A stretch of DNA of 64,000 nucleotides. It comes from Muribaculaceae bacterium. Lineage in GTDB: Bacteria; Bacteroidota; Bacteroidia; Bacteroidales; Muribaculaceae. The translations under genes were made by a program, and so were the position numbers. The notes beneath the pieces were generated by a model, which worked only from the letters and a program-made list of their open reading frames with translations, had not been told where the DNA came from and made no database searches. The stretch spans positions 29,353-93,352 of the forward strand of contig JAIDDJ010000023.1 in assembly GCA_029055345.1 (NCBI GenBank), in the 5' to 3' direction. The first letter of the stretch is position 1, and each line of letters starts with the position of its first letter. Positions 57,020 through 64,000 of the stretch are shown in pieces.

Positions 57020-57028
57020 CTGCGGTCT
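56996..57028 (-). terminator. rho-independent terminator of the BACON-like lipoprotein transcript
   Basis: Minus strand AGACCGCAG / CTGCGGTCT (9-bp perfect stem, loop TTTG) followed by a CTTTTTTTTT run. Confidence 0.88.
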
Positions 57029-57205
57029 ATAATAAAGGTTAAATGAAAAATTAATTATGGGTGAGAGCCATAAAGAAAGAGGCGAATCTCAAACATTAGT
57101 TACTATGTTCAAACTCGTTGGCACAACAGTATGATATTTGCACCGAAGGAAAAAGCAAATGTTAGGCCCCATCCACTAACATCGAATTTATCTTATCAAT
57201 AAATT
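57029..57205. other. intergenic region
   Basis: 177 bp between the terminator hairpin and the stop of the BACON-like gene; AT-rich, no ORF, repeat or RNA recognised. Confidence 0.4.
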
Positions 57206-57694
57206 TTATTTTTGTTCAGACCCTTCTTGCGTAAGCTTCATAGAATTGTATAAGTTTCCGGATTGCAGGATAATTTCAAACTCTCTGACATCCGATGATG
57301 GATTTTCCTTTATATTAAAAGTAGCCTGATATGATTCCGGTCTTACGCAAATACCCTTAATATCGCCCCACTCACCGGAAAAGACCATTTCACCTGATTC
57401 TACATACCAATCATAGTCATCCCAATAGCCAATACCATCGACATCCACCCGATTTATCCACGCCCACGAATTAATACCTACGGTTGTAAATGTAAATGTT
57501 GCTCCTTGAGCCGGGATCGTACCAATATATGAATAGGGTAATTCTTGCTTGAATAAGGATATGCCTTCTGCTTCAAGCTCAATTACTGAATACGGTACAT
57601 CACCTAACTTATCTGACGAATCATCATCTTTTTTACACCCTGCGAGAGTTACGATGCACAGTAGTGTTGTCATTAAGATTAATTTAAATTTCAT
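57206..57694 (-). CDS. BACON-like lipoprotein, paralogue 1
   Basis: 162 residues. Lipoprotein signal with cysteine in LLCIVTLAGC, followed by KKDDDSSD. The mature part resembles a single BACON-type immunoglobulin-like domain: IPAQGATFTFTTVG, a tryptophan-rich middle, and NPSSDVREFEIILQSGNLYN ending MKLTQEG. Distantly related to the two near-identical paralogues at 57.8 and 63.4 kb. Function unknown; location suggests a partner of the nearby secreted peptidase. A good intrinsic terminator lies about 180 bp downstream. Confidence 0.8.
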   Translation of the reverse strand: MKFKLILMTTLLCIVTLAGCKKDDDSSDKLGDVPYSVIELEAEGISLFKQELPYSYIGTIPAQGATFTFTTVGINSWAWINRVDVDGIGYWDDYDWYVESGEMVFSGEWGDIKGICVRPESYQATFNIKENPSSDVREFEIILQSGNLYNSMKLTQEGSEQK

Positions 57695-57760
57695 ACTTTA
57701 ATGATTTATAATTATTTCCTCCTTCTATAATCTTATACTATCAGGTACACACATTTTATT

Positions 57761-57820
57761 ATGACCCATAGAACGACAAGAGGGCGTTTTGCGCTCTGAA
57801 AAACGCCCATTATGAGTCAT
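57761..57820. repeat. double-palindrome element, copy A
   Basis: Outer 10-bp arms ATGACCCATA / TATGAGTCAT (one mismatch) enclose a perfect inner hairpin GGGCGTTTT / AAAACGCCC. Lies just past the stop of the BACON-like paralogue 2. Repeated with changes at 63325-63383. Confidence 0.75.
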
Positions 57821-57831
57821 TGGTCTGAATT

Positions 57832-58332
57832 TTATAGATTTAGATCAGCTCCATCTTGTGTCAGTTTAAGATCATTGAATAGATTGCCTGCTTCAAGTGA
57901 AATTATAAATTCACGTGGGGCGGACGATGGGTTCTTCTCTATATGAAAACTTATTTGATACTCATCCTTCTTTCCATTTTCTTCTATCGCTTTCCCTTCT
58001 ATAATTCCCCAGTCTCCGGAAAAATAATGTATACTTCTCTTTAACTCATCCTCATCCCAGTAGAAATCCATGCCATCAACCATAACACCTGCCACCCATG
58101 CACCGGCATTAATGCCTACCGGAATGATTTTAAAATTCGCTCCTTCAGATGGTATGGTTCCGGTATAAATACCATTTTTTTCATTAAAAGATAATTCTAT
58201 TCCATTGACTTCAAGATCAATGATCTTATAAGTCGTAAGACCTATTAAATCCTGACTCACACGATCATTCGAACAAGCTACAAACAGGAATCCCAATAGT
58301 GTCGCTAAAAGGTATATGAATTTAGTCTTCAT
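57832..58332 (-). CDS. BACON-like lipoprotein, paralogue 2
   Basis: 166 residues with lipoprotein signal MKTKFIYLLATLLGFLFVAC. One BACON-like domain: GTIPSEGANFKIIPVG, a variable Trp/acid-rich segment (about residues 75-105), then the invariant HIEKNPSSAPREFIISLEAG and LKLTQDG. Very close to paralogue 3 except in the middle segment. Begins 24 bp after the stop of the 301-residue secreted protein gene and is probably co-transcribed. Function unknown; candidate surface-anchored inhibitor, receptor or adhesin. Confidence 0.82.
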   Translation of the reverse strand: MKTKFIYLLATLLGFLFVACSNDRVSQDLIGLTTYKIIDLEVNGIELSFNEKNGIYTGTIPSEGANFKIIPVGINAGAWVAGVMVDGMDFYWDEDELKRSIHYFSGDWGIIEGKAIEENGKKDEYQISFHIEKNPSSAPREFIISLEAGNLFNDLKLTQDGADLNL

Positions 58333-58356
58333 ATGCTATTACGGTTAAATAATTAA

Positions 58357-59262
58357 TTAGTTTTTTAATATTTTATGAAAAGAACCATCATTTTTTACGA
58401 GGATATAGATGCCGGGATTGGCAATTTCTCGGATAGCAATGCCATCAAGGGTGTAAATCTGTGATGAATTATCACATTCATTATGAATGGCTTCGACACC
58501 ATCATCGGGCACATCTTCATAATAGAAATAAATGAATAATTCGGGGGCATTATTATCGTTGGCTTGAATAAGATAGCCATCTTCATCAAATACGTAATCA
58601 CCGACAACAACATTACCATCACTATCATTCCACGAAGAAGGAAACTGAGCGGGAGGATCCCCTAAGAATCCGGCTTGAGCGAGGATTTCCAACCCATCGA
58701 GTTGAACTCCCCACATAGACTCAAGCAACTTTATTCCATGAAGATTATAGTCGCCCGAATACTCATATTCTCGCCAGTCAATTTCATCCGGATAAAGGTC
58801 ATTGTAGTACTCGAACTTTATCAGATTACCGGCATCAAAACATAAATTGGTATATATATTACCTGAGTCTTCATATTGGATAAAGGAGTTAAGTCTGTTT
58901 TGAGCGTATTCAAAAAAATATGTACAAGCGCCAAATGATTGTTCTATTCGTTCAGCTATATCAACCCTTCCATCATCATCCAGAGTAGCAATATAGTTCA
59001 CATCATACCTTTCATCCGGAATATTGACGTTAACAGTGAGGTAGCCATCTTCAATATTAGTGTAATCAATACTCGTTGTCATGTTCGAATAATCTATTTT
59101 GAATAACCTGCCATCCTCATCATATGAAATATTACATCCGATATCTTCAATATAATAATTATCAAAATACCCCCTTAATATAGTAGATTTAAGCCGCCTA
59201 TCCTTCCCGTATACACATGGAACGAACATCAAAAGAACGAGTAAAACAATAAATTTCTTCAT
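58357..59262 (-). CDS. hypothetical secreted protein with short C-terminal PGIYIL tail
   Basis: 301 residues from ATG 59262 (MKKFIVLLVLLMFVPCVYG, a signal peptide); the ORF-track start adds eight unlikely residues. The body is rich in Asp, Tyr and Asn with repeated YxxDGR/Y-type strands (YDEDGRLFKIDYS, DDDGRVDIAERI, DEDGYLIQA), suggesting a beta-repeat fold. The tail SQIYTLDGIAIREIANPGIYILVKN resembles type IX secretion C-terminal sorting signals seen in Bacteroidales, but is short. Promoter with an overlapping inverted repeat lies upstream. Confidence 0.75.
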   Translation of the reverse strand: MKKFIVLLVLLMFVPCVYGKDRRLKSTILRGYFDNYYIEDIGCNISYDEDGRLFKIDYSNMTTSIDYTNIEDGYLTVNVNIPDERYDVNYIATLDDDGRVDIAERIEQSFGACTYFFEYAQNRLNSFIQYEDSGNIYTNLCFDAGNLIKFEYYNDLYPDEIDWREYEYSGDYNLHGIKLLESMWGVQLDGLEILAQAGFLGDPPAQFPSSWNDSDGNVVVGDYVFDEDGYLIQANDNNAPELFIYFYYEDVPDDGVEAIHNECDNSSQIYTLDGIAIREIANPGIYILVKNDGSFHKILKN

Positions 59263-59277
59263 ATGAACTAAATTAAT

Positions 59278-59311
59278 TGCTTTCACTTGCTAACTTTAAC
59301 AAGTGAAAGCA
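59278..59311. promoter_or_regulatory. 12-bp inverted repeat overlapping a promoter (candidate operator)
   Basis: TGCTTTCACTTG and CAAGTGAAAGCA, perfect, 10-base spacer. It covers the expected transcription start and touches the -7 box of the promoter at 59310-59340. Could be a repressor operator or a 5' mRNA hairpin. Confidence 0.6.
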
Positions 59312-59340
59312 AAAATAAATATAAATTATTAGATTTCAAA
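59310..59340 (-). promoter_or_regulatory. predicted promoter of the secreted protein / BACON-like genes
   Basis: Minus strand TTTG, 19 bases, TATTTTTG: perfect consensus. Confidence 0.65.
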
Positions 59341-59376
59341 ATAATTAATAAAAATAATCAATCGTTATTTTCACAG

Positions 59377-60711
59377 CTATTTCCTTATCCCGGAAATTGT
59401 CTTGAGATTATACTGATAATATGAAGAAGTTCCACTCCGAGTTTCATCCTCGTCATTTTCAGAATTTATTAAATAATCTGATAAAGCGGCTGCTGTGTCG
59501 AATACACCACTGAGGAAATAACCATCACTTAAACCGCCCCATCCCCAGTTACATAGAGTATACCACTGATTTTCTATTCGGGAAGATATAAAGTAACCAT
59601 CGTCTGAAAACCATTTAATTTCCCTAAATCGTTTTAACATTCCATGAATTAACCAAGCATGACCCTCTGAAAGATTGGTATAAATAGTCCATCCTAAAAA
59701 CTTTATTTCTTTTTTCTTACAATACCCACTTACAATTACTGGATAATAACTTAAAATTTCATCTATTACATTTTCTGTATTATACTTCTTTATAATGCCA
59801 GAGGACCTGTATCCAAAAGAATTAAGAGTTCTTGGAATACTTTCTATCCGTGCTCCACTTTCTTCTATACCATAATTCATATTCAAGTTTGTAGGTAATC
59901 CCAGTTGATACATTAACCGTGCTATGTCAAATTGCGCCAATTCGCTACATTGACTACCTTTAGGGAATTTTGTCATTTTGTCCCAGTGAAATGATTCTCC
60001 ATTATATGAAGAAGGATATTTATAAACAGCCATCAACTGCGCAACAGCAGTAGCTACACATCCAGTGGGAGCTTTCTTACCATCAATAGTTGGACAAAAT
60101 TTATTATATGGATTTAGTTGGCCCCATTGAACGGGACAAAGTGGAGAATCTGGATATTTTTTATTATCCCATTCTCCGTATTCGTAGTAGCCACTACCTA
60201 TTATAGAGGGGGTAGAGAAATCGATAGACCATTTAAATTTTTCGGTAGATATGATATCACCAATGTAAGGAGGTAACGCAGTTAAAAAACTTGCTAAGCT
60301 TGGTTCTTTAATTGTATCTATAGGAGCGAGATTGCCTTCGGTTACATAAGCAATCAAAGACGGAATTCTGTTATCACCTGACATAACAGCAAATCCCTTG
60401 TTATCCTCGAAATTTATAACATAAGTGAGTAAGGAGTCTGATTTTTGTAGCTTAGTATTTTCATATGGAATCTTTAGTGAATATGAATAAGATACTTTCC
60501 TTTCCATGGTATCAGTAGCTCGAGAAGAAGAATTACGGAGTTGTCCAATAATTCCATTGAGTTCTTCTTGTGCTTGATTTAATGTAATTAAATACGGATT
60601 GTCTGCGAAATCTTGTTTAGTCGCTTCATACATTAAATCTACACTTTCATTACTGCATGAGATTAATAAGACATAGCTTATTAAAGATAGTAAGATTTTA
60701 CGAGTCTTCAT
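59377..60711 (-). CDS. C10 family cysteine peptidase (streptopain-like), lipoprotein
   Basis: 444 residues. Lipoprotein signal (ISYVLLISC), a pro-domain of about 180 residues with a Spi-like inhibitory section (FEDNKGFAVMSGDNRIPSLIAYV), then the papain-fold catalytic domain. Nucleophile Cys218 is in PTGCVATAVAQLMAVYKYP, catalytic His351 in SEGHAWLIHG, and the NWGWGG motif follows. Related to SpeB of Streptococcus and the Bfp proteases of Bacteroides fragilis. Probably autoprocessed and surface-exposed. Transcribed after the DUF3244 gene (40 bp gap). Codon use and base composition are AT-rich. Confidence 0.92.
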   Translation of the reverse strand: MKTRKILLSLISYVLLISCSNESVDLMYEATKQDFADNPYLITLNQAQEELNGIIGQLRNSSSRATDTMERKVSYSYSLKIPYENTKLQKSDSLLTYVINFEDNKGFAVMSGDNRIPSLIAYVTEGNLAPIDTIKEPSLASFLTALPPYIGDIISTEKFKWSIDFSTPSIIGSGYYEYGEWDNKKYPDSPLCPVQWGQLNPYNKFCPTIDGKKAPTGCVATAVAQLMAVYKYPSSYNGESFHWDKMTKFPKGSQCSELAQFDIARLMYQLGLPTNLNMNYGIEESGARIESIPRTLNSFGYRSSGIIKKYNTENVIDEILSYYPVIVSGYCKKKEIKFLGWTIYTNLSEGHAWLIHGMLKRFREIKWFSDDGYFISSRIENQWYTLCNWGWGGLSDGYFLSGVFDTAAALSDYLINSENDEDETRSGTSSYYQYNLKTISGIRK

Positions 60712-60751
60712 AATAAATTTAATTATAAATATTTAAATATAAGAAAAATTT

Positions 60752-61135
60752 TTATTTTTGTTCTCCTGAGATGATACCGGAATAGGTATTGAGCAGATCA
60801 GTAGAAATTTCGAACTCCGCAGGGAAGGTGATATCTTCCACTTCGAAATCAAATGGTTCCGCAGTATCGAATGACTCAGACAAACCTGGGATACCGGTTT
60901 GATTCAGGAACTCAATATAAGCCTTTCCTTCCGATTTCAAGAATTCAATATGCAGAATATTCTCTTCAAAGTAAGCCTCTATACGCTGATGAGAAGGAAT
61001 CCGAGGACGACCAGTCGAAGAATTTCTGGATATCTTGATTACAATTTGACGTGATTCCCCTTGAGAGCCGGAATCTGCACAAACCTTCAATGGAAGGATA
61101 AGAGTTAATAAAGACAAATAAAAGGCTAATTTCAT
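60752..61135 (-). CDS. DUF3244 family small secreted protein
   Basis: 127 residues. Signal peptide MKLAFYLSLLTLILPLKVCA, then the DUF3244 pattern around GRPRIPSHQRIEAYFEENIL, predicted as a small beta-sandwich. Function unknown. Being the first gene before a C10 peptidase, it could be a staphostatin-like inhibitor that protects the producer, since other C10 peptidases are paired with small beta-rich inhibitors; this is inference. Confidence 0.85.
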   Translation of the reverse strand: MKLAFYLSLLTLILPLKVCADSGSQGESRQIVIKISRNSSTGRPRIPSHQRIEAYFEENILHIEFLKSEGKAYIEFLNQTGIPGLSESFDTAEPFDFEVEDITFPAEFEISTDLLNTYSGIISGEQK

Positions 61136-61152
61136 GGTTTTAAAGTTTTGTG

Positions 61153-61186
61153 CAAATTTAATAAATTAGTTAGAAGGCAACCCAAA
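61153..61186 (-). promoter_or_regulatory. candidate promoter of DUF3244-C10 peptidase
   Basis: Minus strand -7 box TAAATTTG (perfect), with TTTG 22 bases upstream, slightly wider than usual. Leader about 11 bases. Confidence 0.45.
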
Positions 61187-61388
61187 ATATGGCTTCTCAA
61201 ATATCTATCATCCCTGATTTTATATATCTATAAAACAAATATTTATAGAATAAAAAAATTAAAAATATCTATCATGCCTTAGAAAAAGTAAAAATCAAGA
61301 AATAATTAATAAAATTTTCGTTCTAAATATGATTCTTTTTTGGATTTCCATTATATTTGCATTCCAATTTATAGATAAATCAATTTCT
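61187..61388. other. divergent region between DUF3244 and the TPR-HTH regulator
   Basis: AT-rich. On the plus strand TATATTTG (61352-61359) is a perfect -7 box without a clear -33 box; it lies about 30 bp before ATG 61389. No ORF or hairpin of note. Confidence 0.5.
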
Positions 61389-63302
61389 ATGAAAACCAAC
61401 ATATATATTTTAGCCTTGTCATTGATACTATTAATGGGTTGCGAATCAAAATTCGAGCCATCTATAAAAGAGGCCGAAGCATACTTAAAAGAATATCCGG
61501 ATTCTGTCAACAAAATAAGTATGCCTGAAAGGGCATTATCGATTCTTGAAGGTATTGATTCAACAAATTTATCTAAAGATAATAGAACTAAAATCGCTAT
61601 TCTCAAAGCATATGCTAAATATAAGTTATATAAACCCTATGATATCGATCTTATTGACTCGTGTCGGGAACAAATAATTTCGATTTCAAATGAGGATCCA
61701 TCTTTATATTACAAGTATCTTTATCTAAAGGCATTTCATTTTTTTGAAGATGCAAAATATCCTGAAGCGATGAACTACGCTATGAAGGGATTTCAGCTTT
61801 CCAATAAATATAATGATCACTTATGGACTGCTAAGAATTCACAGATGATAGGAGATATACTTTGCAGAAACTGCAATTGGCCAGGAGCCCTACAACAAGA
61901 CTCGGTTACAATTGAAGAGTATTTAAAAGCAGGACGTTTACGTGATGCAAATTTCGCCAAAGTGGACTATTTAATGAATCTTTCAAGTAGTGGTGACATT
62001 CAAAATGCTCAAGAACAATTTCTGGCAAATAATGAGGCATGGATTGGAACAAACGACAGTGCATTAATATCTTATAATTTAACCAGATATGTATTGTGTT
62101 TAATTGATAATGGAATGATCTCCGACGCAAAAAGCCTACTTGCAGAAAGTGATAATTTTAATCCACACATAGCATTCCAATCACAATATTATAATGCACT
62201 ATTTGAAATTTCATTACTTGATAATAATATTCCTAAGGCACAAGCATATCTTGATTCCATTGAAAAGGATGATGATGAAGGAATCGGAGAAGTAAGATAT
62301 CTTGATGCTAAATCAAAATATCTTAAAAAGAAAGGTGACTACAAAAGGGCCCTCGAAGTAACAGACAGTATCATCCTTATATCAAATGAAAAGATAAAGG
62401 CTCTCCTTACTCAATCGGTAGTGGCTGCGCAGCGAGATTTTTATGATGATGTAGCTAAAGAAGAGGCTCTAAAAGCGGAAAATAACCGTAATACCTTGAT
62501 TATCGTTTCAGTCGGCGCGTTAATTTTGATACTCCTGGCATTATTTTATTACAGATACCATATCAAGTTGAAAAATATTGAGCTACAAAATAAAATAAAT
62601 CAAATATATAATCTGAGTCAGAATCTCGACAGGCTGACATACGAGAACTCCGGCTTGAACGAATCTGTCCATTCTCAAGAGGAGGCGCTAAATAAACTAA
62701 CTTCCGAGTTGGAACTGAACCTTCAGAATATCGAAAGGATGAAGGAGGAAATCAAGCAAAAGGAGGAAGCTGATAAATACTATCGCGAATTAATTTCCAA
62801 CGAGAAGGGTGATGCGACCGGTCCTTATGACATGACAACTATACGCAAGGAGTTGGAAAAACTACAAATCAAGGAGAAGGAAAATAATGAACGTATCAGG
62901 GATTTATATTCAAGACGGTTGGATTACTTCAATAAATTTTCCAATATTTATCTGACGAAGAAGGATTCTCCCAAAGTTAAGAAAACTCTTGTCTCCGACT
63001 TTGAAGAAATGCTTGAAGATATGAAGAAAACTATTACGTCCGGGGAAGTCGAGCAACAAGTGAATCTATTCTTTGACGATGTCATAGCCGAACTGAGACA
63101 GAAATGCAATACGCTCTCGGAAAAAGACCTCCTGATGACAACACTAATTTATGCCGGATTCATGCCTCGGTATATAGCGGAAGTGTGCGGATATTCCCCG
63201 AACTATTTTTATGTAAAGAAAAACCGCATTATAAAGAAGATATTGAATGCGATGCCTGACAGCGAAGCCTCACCATACATAGATTTCCTTAAAGACGCAT
63301 AA
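61389..63302 (+). CDS. TPR-transmembrane-coiled-coil regulator with C-terminal HTH
   Basis: 637 residues from ATG 61389 (MKTNIYILALSLILLMGC); the ORF-track start 61329 lies upstream of the -7 box. Exported TPR-like sensor region (about 25-365), one transmembrane helix (TLIIVSVGALILILLALFYY, about 370-388), a cytosolic coiled coil (390-500), and a C-terminal domain. The latter (SEKDLLMTTLIYAGFMPRYI, CGYSPNYFYVKKNRIIKKIL) looks like a winged or LuxR-like DNA-binding helix-turn-helix. It is divergent from DUF3244-C10, so it probably controls that operon. Such one-component membrane regulators are common in Bacteroidales. Confidence 0.85.
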   Translation: MKTNIYILALSLILLMGCESKFEPSIKEAEAYLKEYPDSVNKISMPERALSILEGIDSTNLSKDNRTKIAILKAYAKYKLYKPYDIDLIDSCREQIISISNEDPSLYYKYLYLKAFHFFEDAKYPEAMNYAMKGFQLSNKYNDHLWTAKNSQMIGDILCRNCNWPGALQQDSVTIEEYLKAGRLRDANFAKVDYLMNLSSSGDIQNAQEQFLANNEAWIGTNDSALISYNLTRYVLCLIDNGMISDAKSLLAESDNFNPHIAFQSQYYNALFEISLLDNNIPKAQAYLDSIEKDDDEGIGEVRYLDAKSKYLKKKGDYKRALEVTDSIILISNEKIKALLTQSVVAAQRDFYDDVAKEEALKAENNRNTLIIVSVGALILILLALFYYRYHIKLKNIELQNKINQIYNLSQNLDRLTYENSGLNESVHSQEEALNKLTSELELNLQNIERMKEEIKQKEEADKYYRELISNEKGDATGPYDMTTIRKELEKLQIKEKENNERIRDLYSRRLDYFNKFSNIYLTKKDSPKVKKTLVSDFEEMLEDMKKTITSGEVEQQVNLFFDDVIAELRQKCNTLSEKDLLMTTLIYAGFMPRYIAEVCGYSPNYFYVKKNRIIKKILNAMPDSEASPYIDFLKDA

Positions 63303-63324
63303 TTCCCAAATCATAGCGTCCGAA

Positions 63325-63383
63325 ATGACCCATAGAACGACAAATGGGCGTTTTTCGTTCTGAAAGACGCCCATTATGAGTCA
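63325..63383. repeat. double-palindrome element, copy B
   Basis: Same outer arms as copy A; inner hairpin AATGGGCGT / ACGCCCATT (63343-63375) differs from copy A but keeps pairing. Sits between the regulator stop and the convergent BACON-like gene. Confidence 0.75.
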
Positions 63384-63394
63384 ATGGTCTGAAT

Positions 63395-63895
63395 TTATGG
63401 TTTTATATCGGCTCCATCTTGTGTCAGTTTAAGATCATTGGATAGATTGCCTGCTTCAAGTGAAATTATAAATTCACGTGGGGCGGACGATGGGTTCTTC
63501 TCGATATGAAAACTTATTTGATACTCACCCTTCTTTCCATTTTCTTCTATCGCTTTCCCTTCAATAATTCCCCAGTCTCCGGAAAAATATTCTATATCTT
63601 TCTTAAACTCATCCTCATCCCACCAGAAATACGTGCCGTCTACCTCGACATAAGTCGGCCATGCACCGGCATTATGGCCTACCGGAATGATTTTAAAATT
63701 CGCTCCTTCAGATGGTATGGTCCCGGTATACATACCTTTTTTTTCATTAAAAGATAATTCTATTCCATCGGCTTCAAGTTCAATGATTTTATAAGGCGTA
63801 TTACCTATTAAATCATAACTCTCACTATCATTCGAACAAGCAACAAACAGGAATCCCATTATTGTCGCTAAAAGGAATGTTAATTTAGTCTTCAT
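63395..63895 (-). CDS. BACON-like lipoprotein, paralogue 3
   Basis: 166 residues, lipoprotein signal MKTKLTFLLATIMGFLFVAC. Same architecture as paralogue 2. Differences cluster after the signal peptide and in the central segment (GHNAGAWPTYVEVDGTYFWW against GINAGAWVAGVMVDGMDFYW). The segments GTIPSEGANFKIIPVG and NPSSAPREFIISLEAGNL are identical. This pattern suggests recent duplication or gene conversion with a variable exposed loop. Convergent with the regulator. Confidence 0.82.
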   Translation of the reverse strand: MKTKLTFLLATIMGFLFVACSNDSESYDLIGNTPYKIIELEADGIELSFNEKKGMYTGTIPSEGANFKIIPVGHNAGAWPTYVEVDGTYFWWDEDEFKKDIEYFSGDWGIIEGKAIEENGKKGEYQISFHIEKNPSSAPREFIISLEAGNLSNDLKLTQDGADIKP

Positions 63896-63915
63896 ATGCT
63901 ATTACGGTTAAATAA

Positions 63916-64000
63916 TTAATTACTTTTTAATATTTTATGAAAAGAACCATCATTTTTTACGAGGATATAGATGCCGGGATTGGCAATTTCTCGGATAGCA
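63916..64000 (-). CDS. 3' end of a second secreted PGIYIL-tail protein, partial
   Basis: 27 codons plus stop, reading AIREIANPGIYILVKNDG and ending KILKSN. Identical to the end of the 58357-59262 product apart from its last two residues. The gene continues beyond the window. It shows that the two-gene unit (secreted protein + BACON-like lipoprotein) is duplicated. Not in the ORF track because it is truncated and short. Confidence 0.8.
   Translation of the reverse strand, partial: AIREIANPGIYILVKNDGSFHKILKSN

Larger units (their letters stand above)
57761..58438. repeat. direct repeat, copy A
   Basis: About 678 bp that recurs in the same orientation at 63325 to beyond 64000. Covers the 3' hairpin element, one whole BACON-like lipoprotein gene and the 3' end of the preceding gene. 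The two copies are nearly identical at both ends and diverge in the middle of the lipoprotein gene. Confidence 0.85.
63325..64000. repeat. direct repeat, copy B (runs off the window)
   Basis: Counterpart of 57761-58438, same orientation, still matching at the last base of the window. The two copies frame about 4.9 kb holding the C10 peptidase module. Confidence 0.85.

Noticed and set aside
63325-63383. Insertion sequence end
   Set aside because: The palindromes look like IS ends, but there is no transposase or target duplication; they belong to a direct repeat containing host-like genes.

Overview
The window looks like chromosomal DNA of a gut Bacteroidales bacterium, most likely family Muribaculaceae (S24-7) or a close relative. 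Visible reasons: several intergenic regions carry the Bacteroidetes promoter pattern TTTG-N19/20-TAnnTTTG; start codons mostly lack Shine-Dalgarno sequences; glycine decarboxylase is split (gcvPA/gcvPB); and lineage-typical families occur (DUF4835, DUF5606, DUF3244, DUF4922, lipoprotein-type TamL, C10 peptidase, golvesin-domain amidase). The family-level placement is inference. I saw no rRNA, tRNA, CRISPR array, transposase or phage gene.

Layout. 1-3.7 kb: glycine cleavage operon gcvT-gcvH-gcvPA-gcvPB (minus strand, last gene cut by the window edge). 3.9-5.9 kb: two plus-strand peptidases (YpfJ-type zinc metallopeptidase, S41 lipoprotein). 6.0-9.9 kb: operon nusB-yajC-ybbR-coaE-DUF5606. 9.9-16.5 kb: operon dnaN-exonuclease-coaBC-DUF4835-recN-rlmB. 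16.7-17.8 kb: ribosomal operon rpsF-rpsR-rplI. 18.0-19.1 kb: orphan membrane protein. 19.3-23.5 kb: oxalate catabolism genes frc, oxc and an AEC-family transporter. 23.6-27.2 kb: etfB-etfA-acyl-CoA dehydrogenase. 27.5-31.1 kb: a TPR/PD40 envelope protein, then cstA and a PHP phosphoesterase. 31.4-32.4 kb: a regulator fusing RIC/hemerythrin-like and LuxR HTH domains. 32.4-37.9 kb: bcp-nhaA and fumarase-lepA. 38.1-45.3 kb: exopolysaccharide export and synthesis genes (Wza, Wzc, RfbA, RfbC, Wzy-like, glycosyltransferase). 45.4-46.0 kb: HAD phosphatase. 46.2-56.9 kb: a same-strand cell-envelope run (golvesin-interrupted amidase, GT2, DUF4922 HIT-like, SpoIID/LytB, AmpG-like MFS, TamL). 57.0-64.0 kb: a visibly more AT-rich accessory locus with a C10 cysteine peptidase, a DUF3244 protein, a TPR-HTH membrane regulator and three BACON-like lipoproteins, framed by a direct repeat of at least about 675 bp.

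How genes work together. frc and oxc form the formyl-CoA/oxalyl-CoA cycle, and the AEC carrier is a plausible oxalate or formate carrier. The envelope run combines peptidoglycan hydrolysis or recycling functions with outer-membrane assembly. The terminal accessory locus reads as a regulated secreted-protease module with candidate inhibitor or partner lipoproteins, and is the best candidate here for something not yet described. Other leads are the hemerythrin-LuxR regulator, long perfect inverted repeats at transcript ends (and one inside tamL), and a promoter whose -33 box sits in the loop of a terminator.
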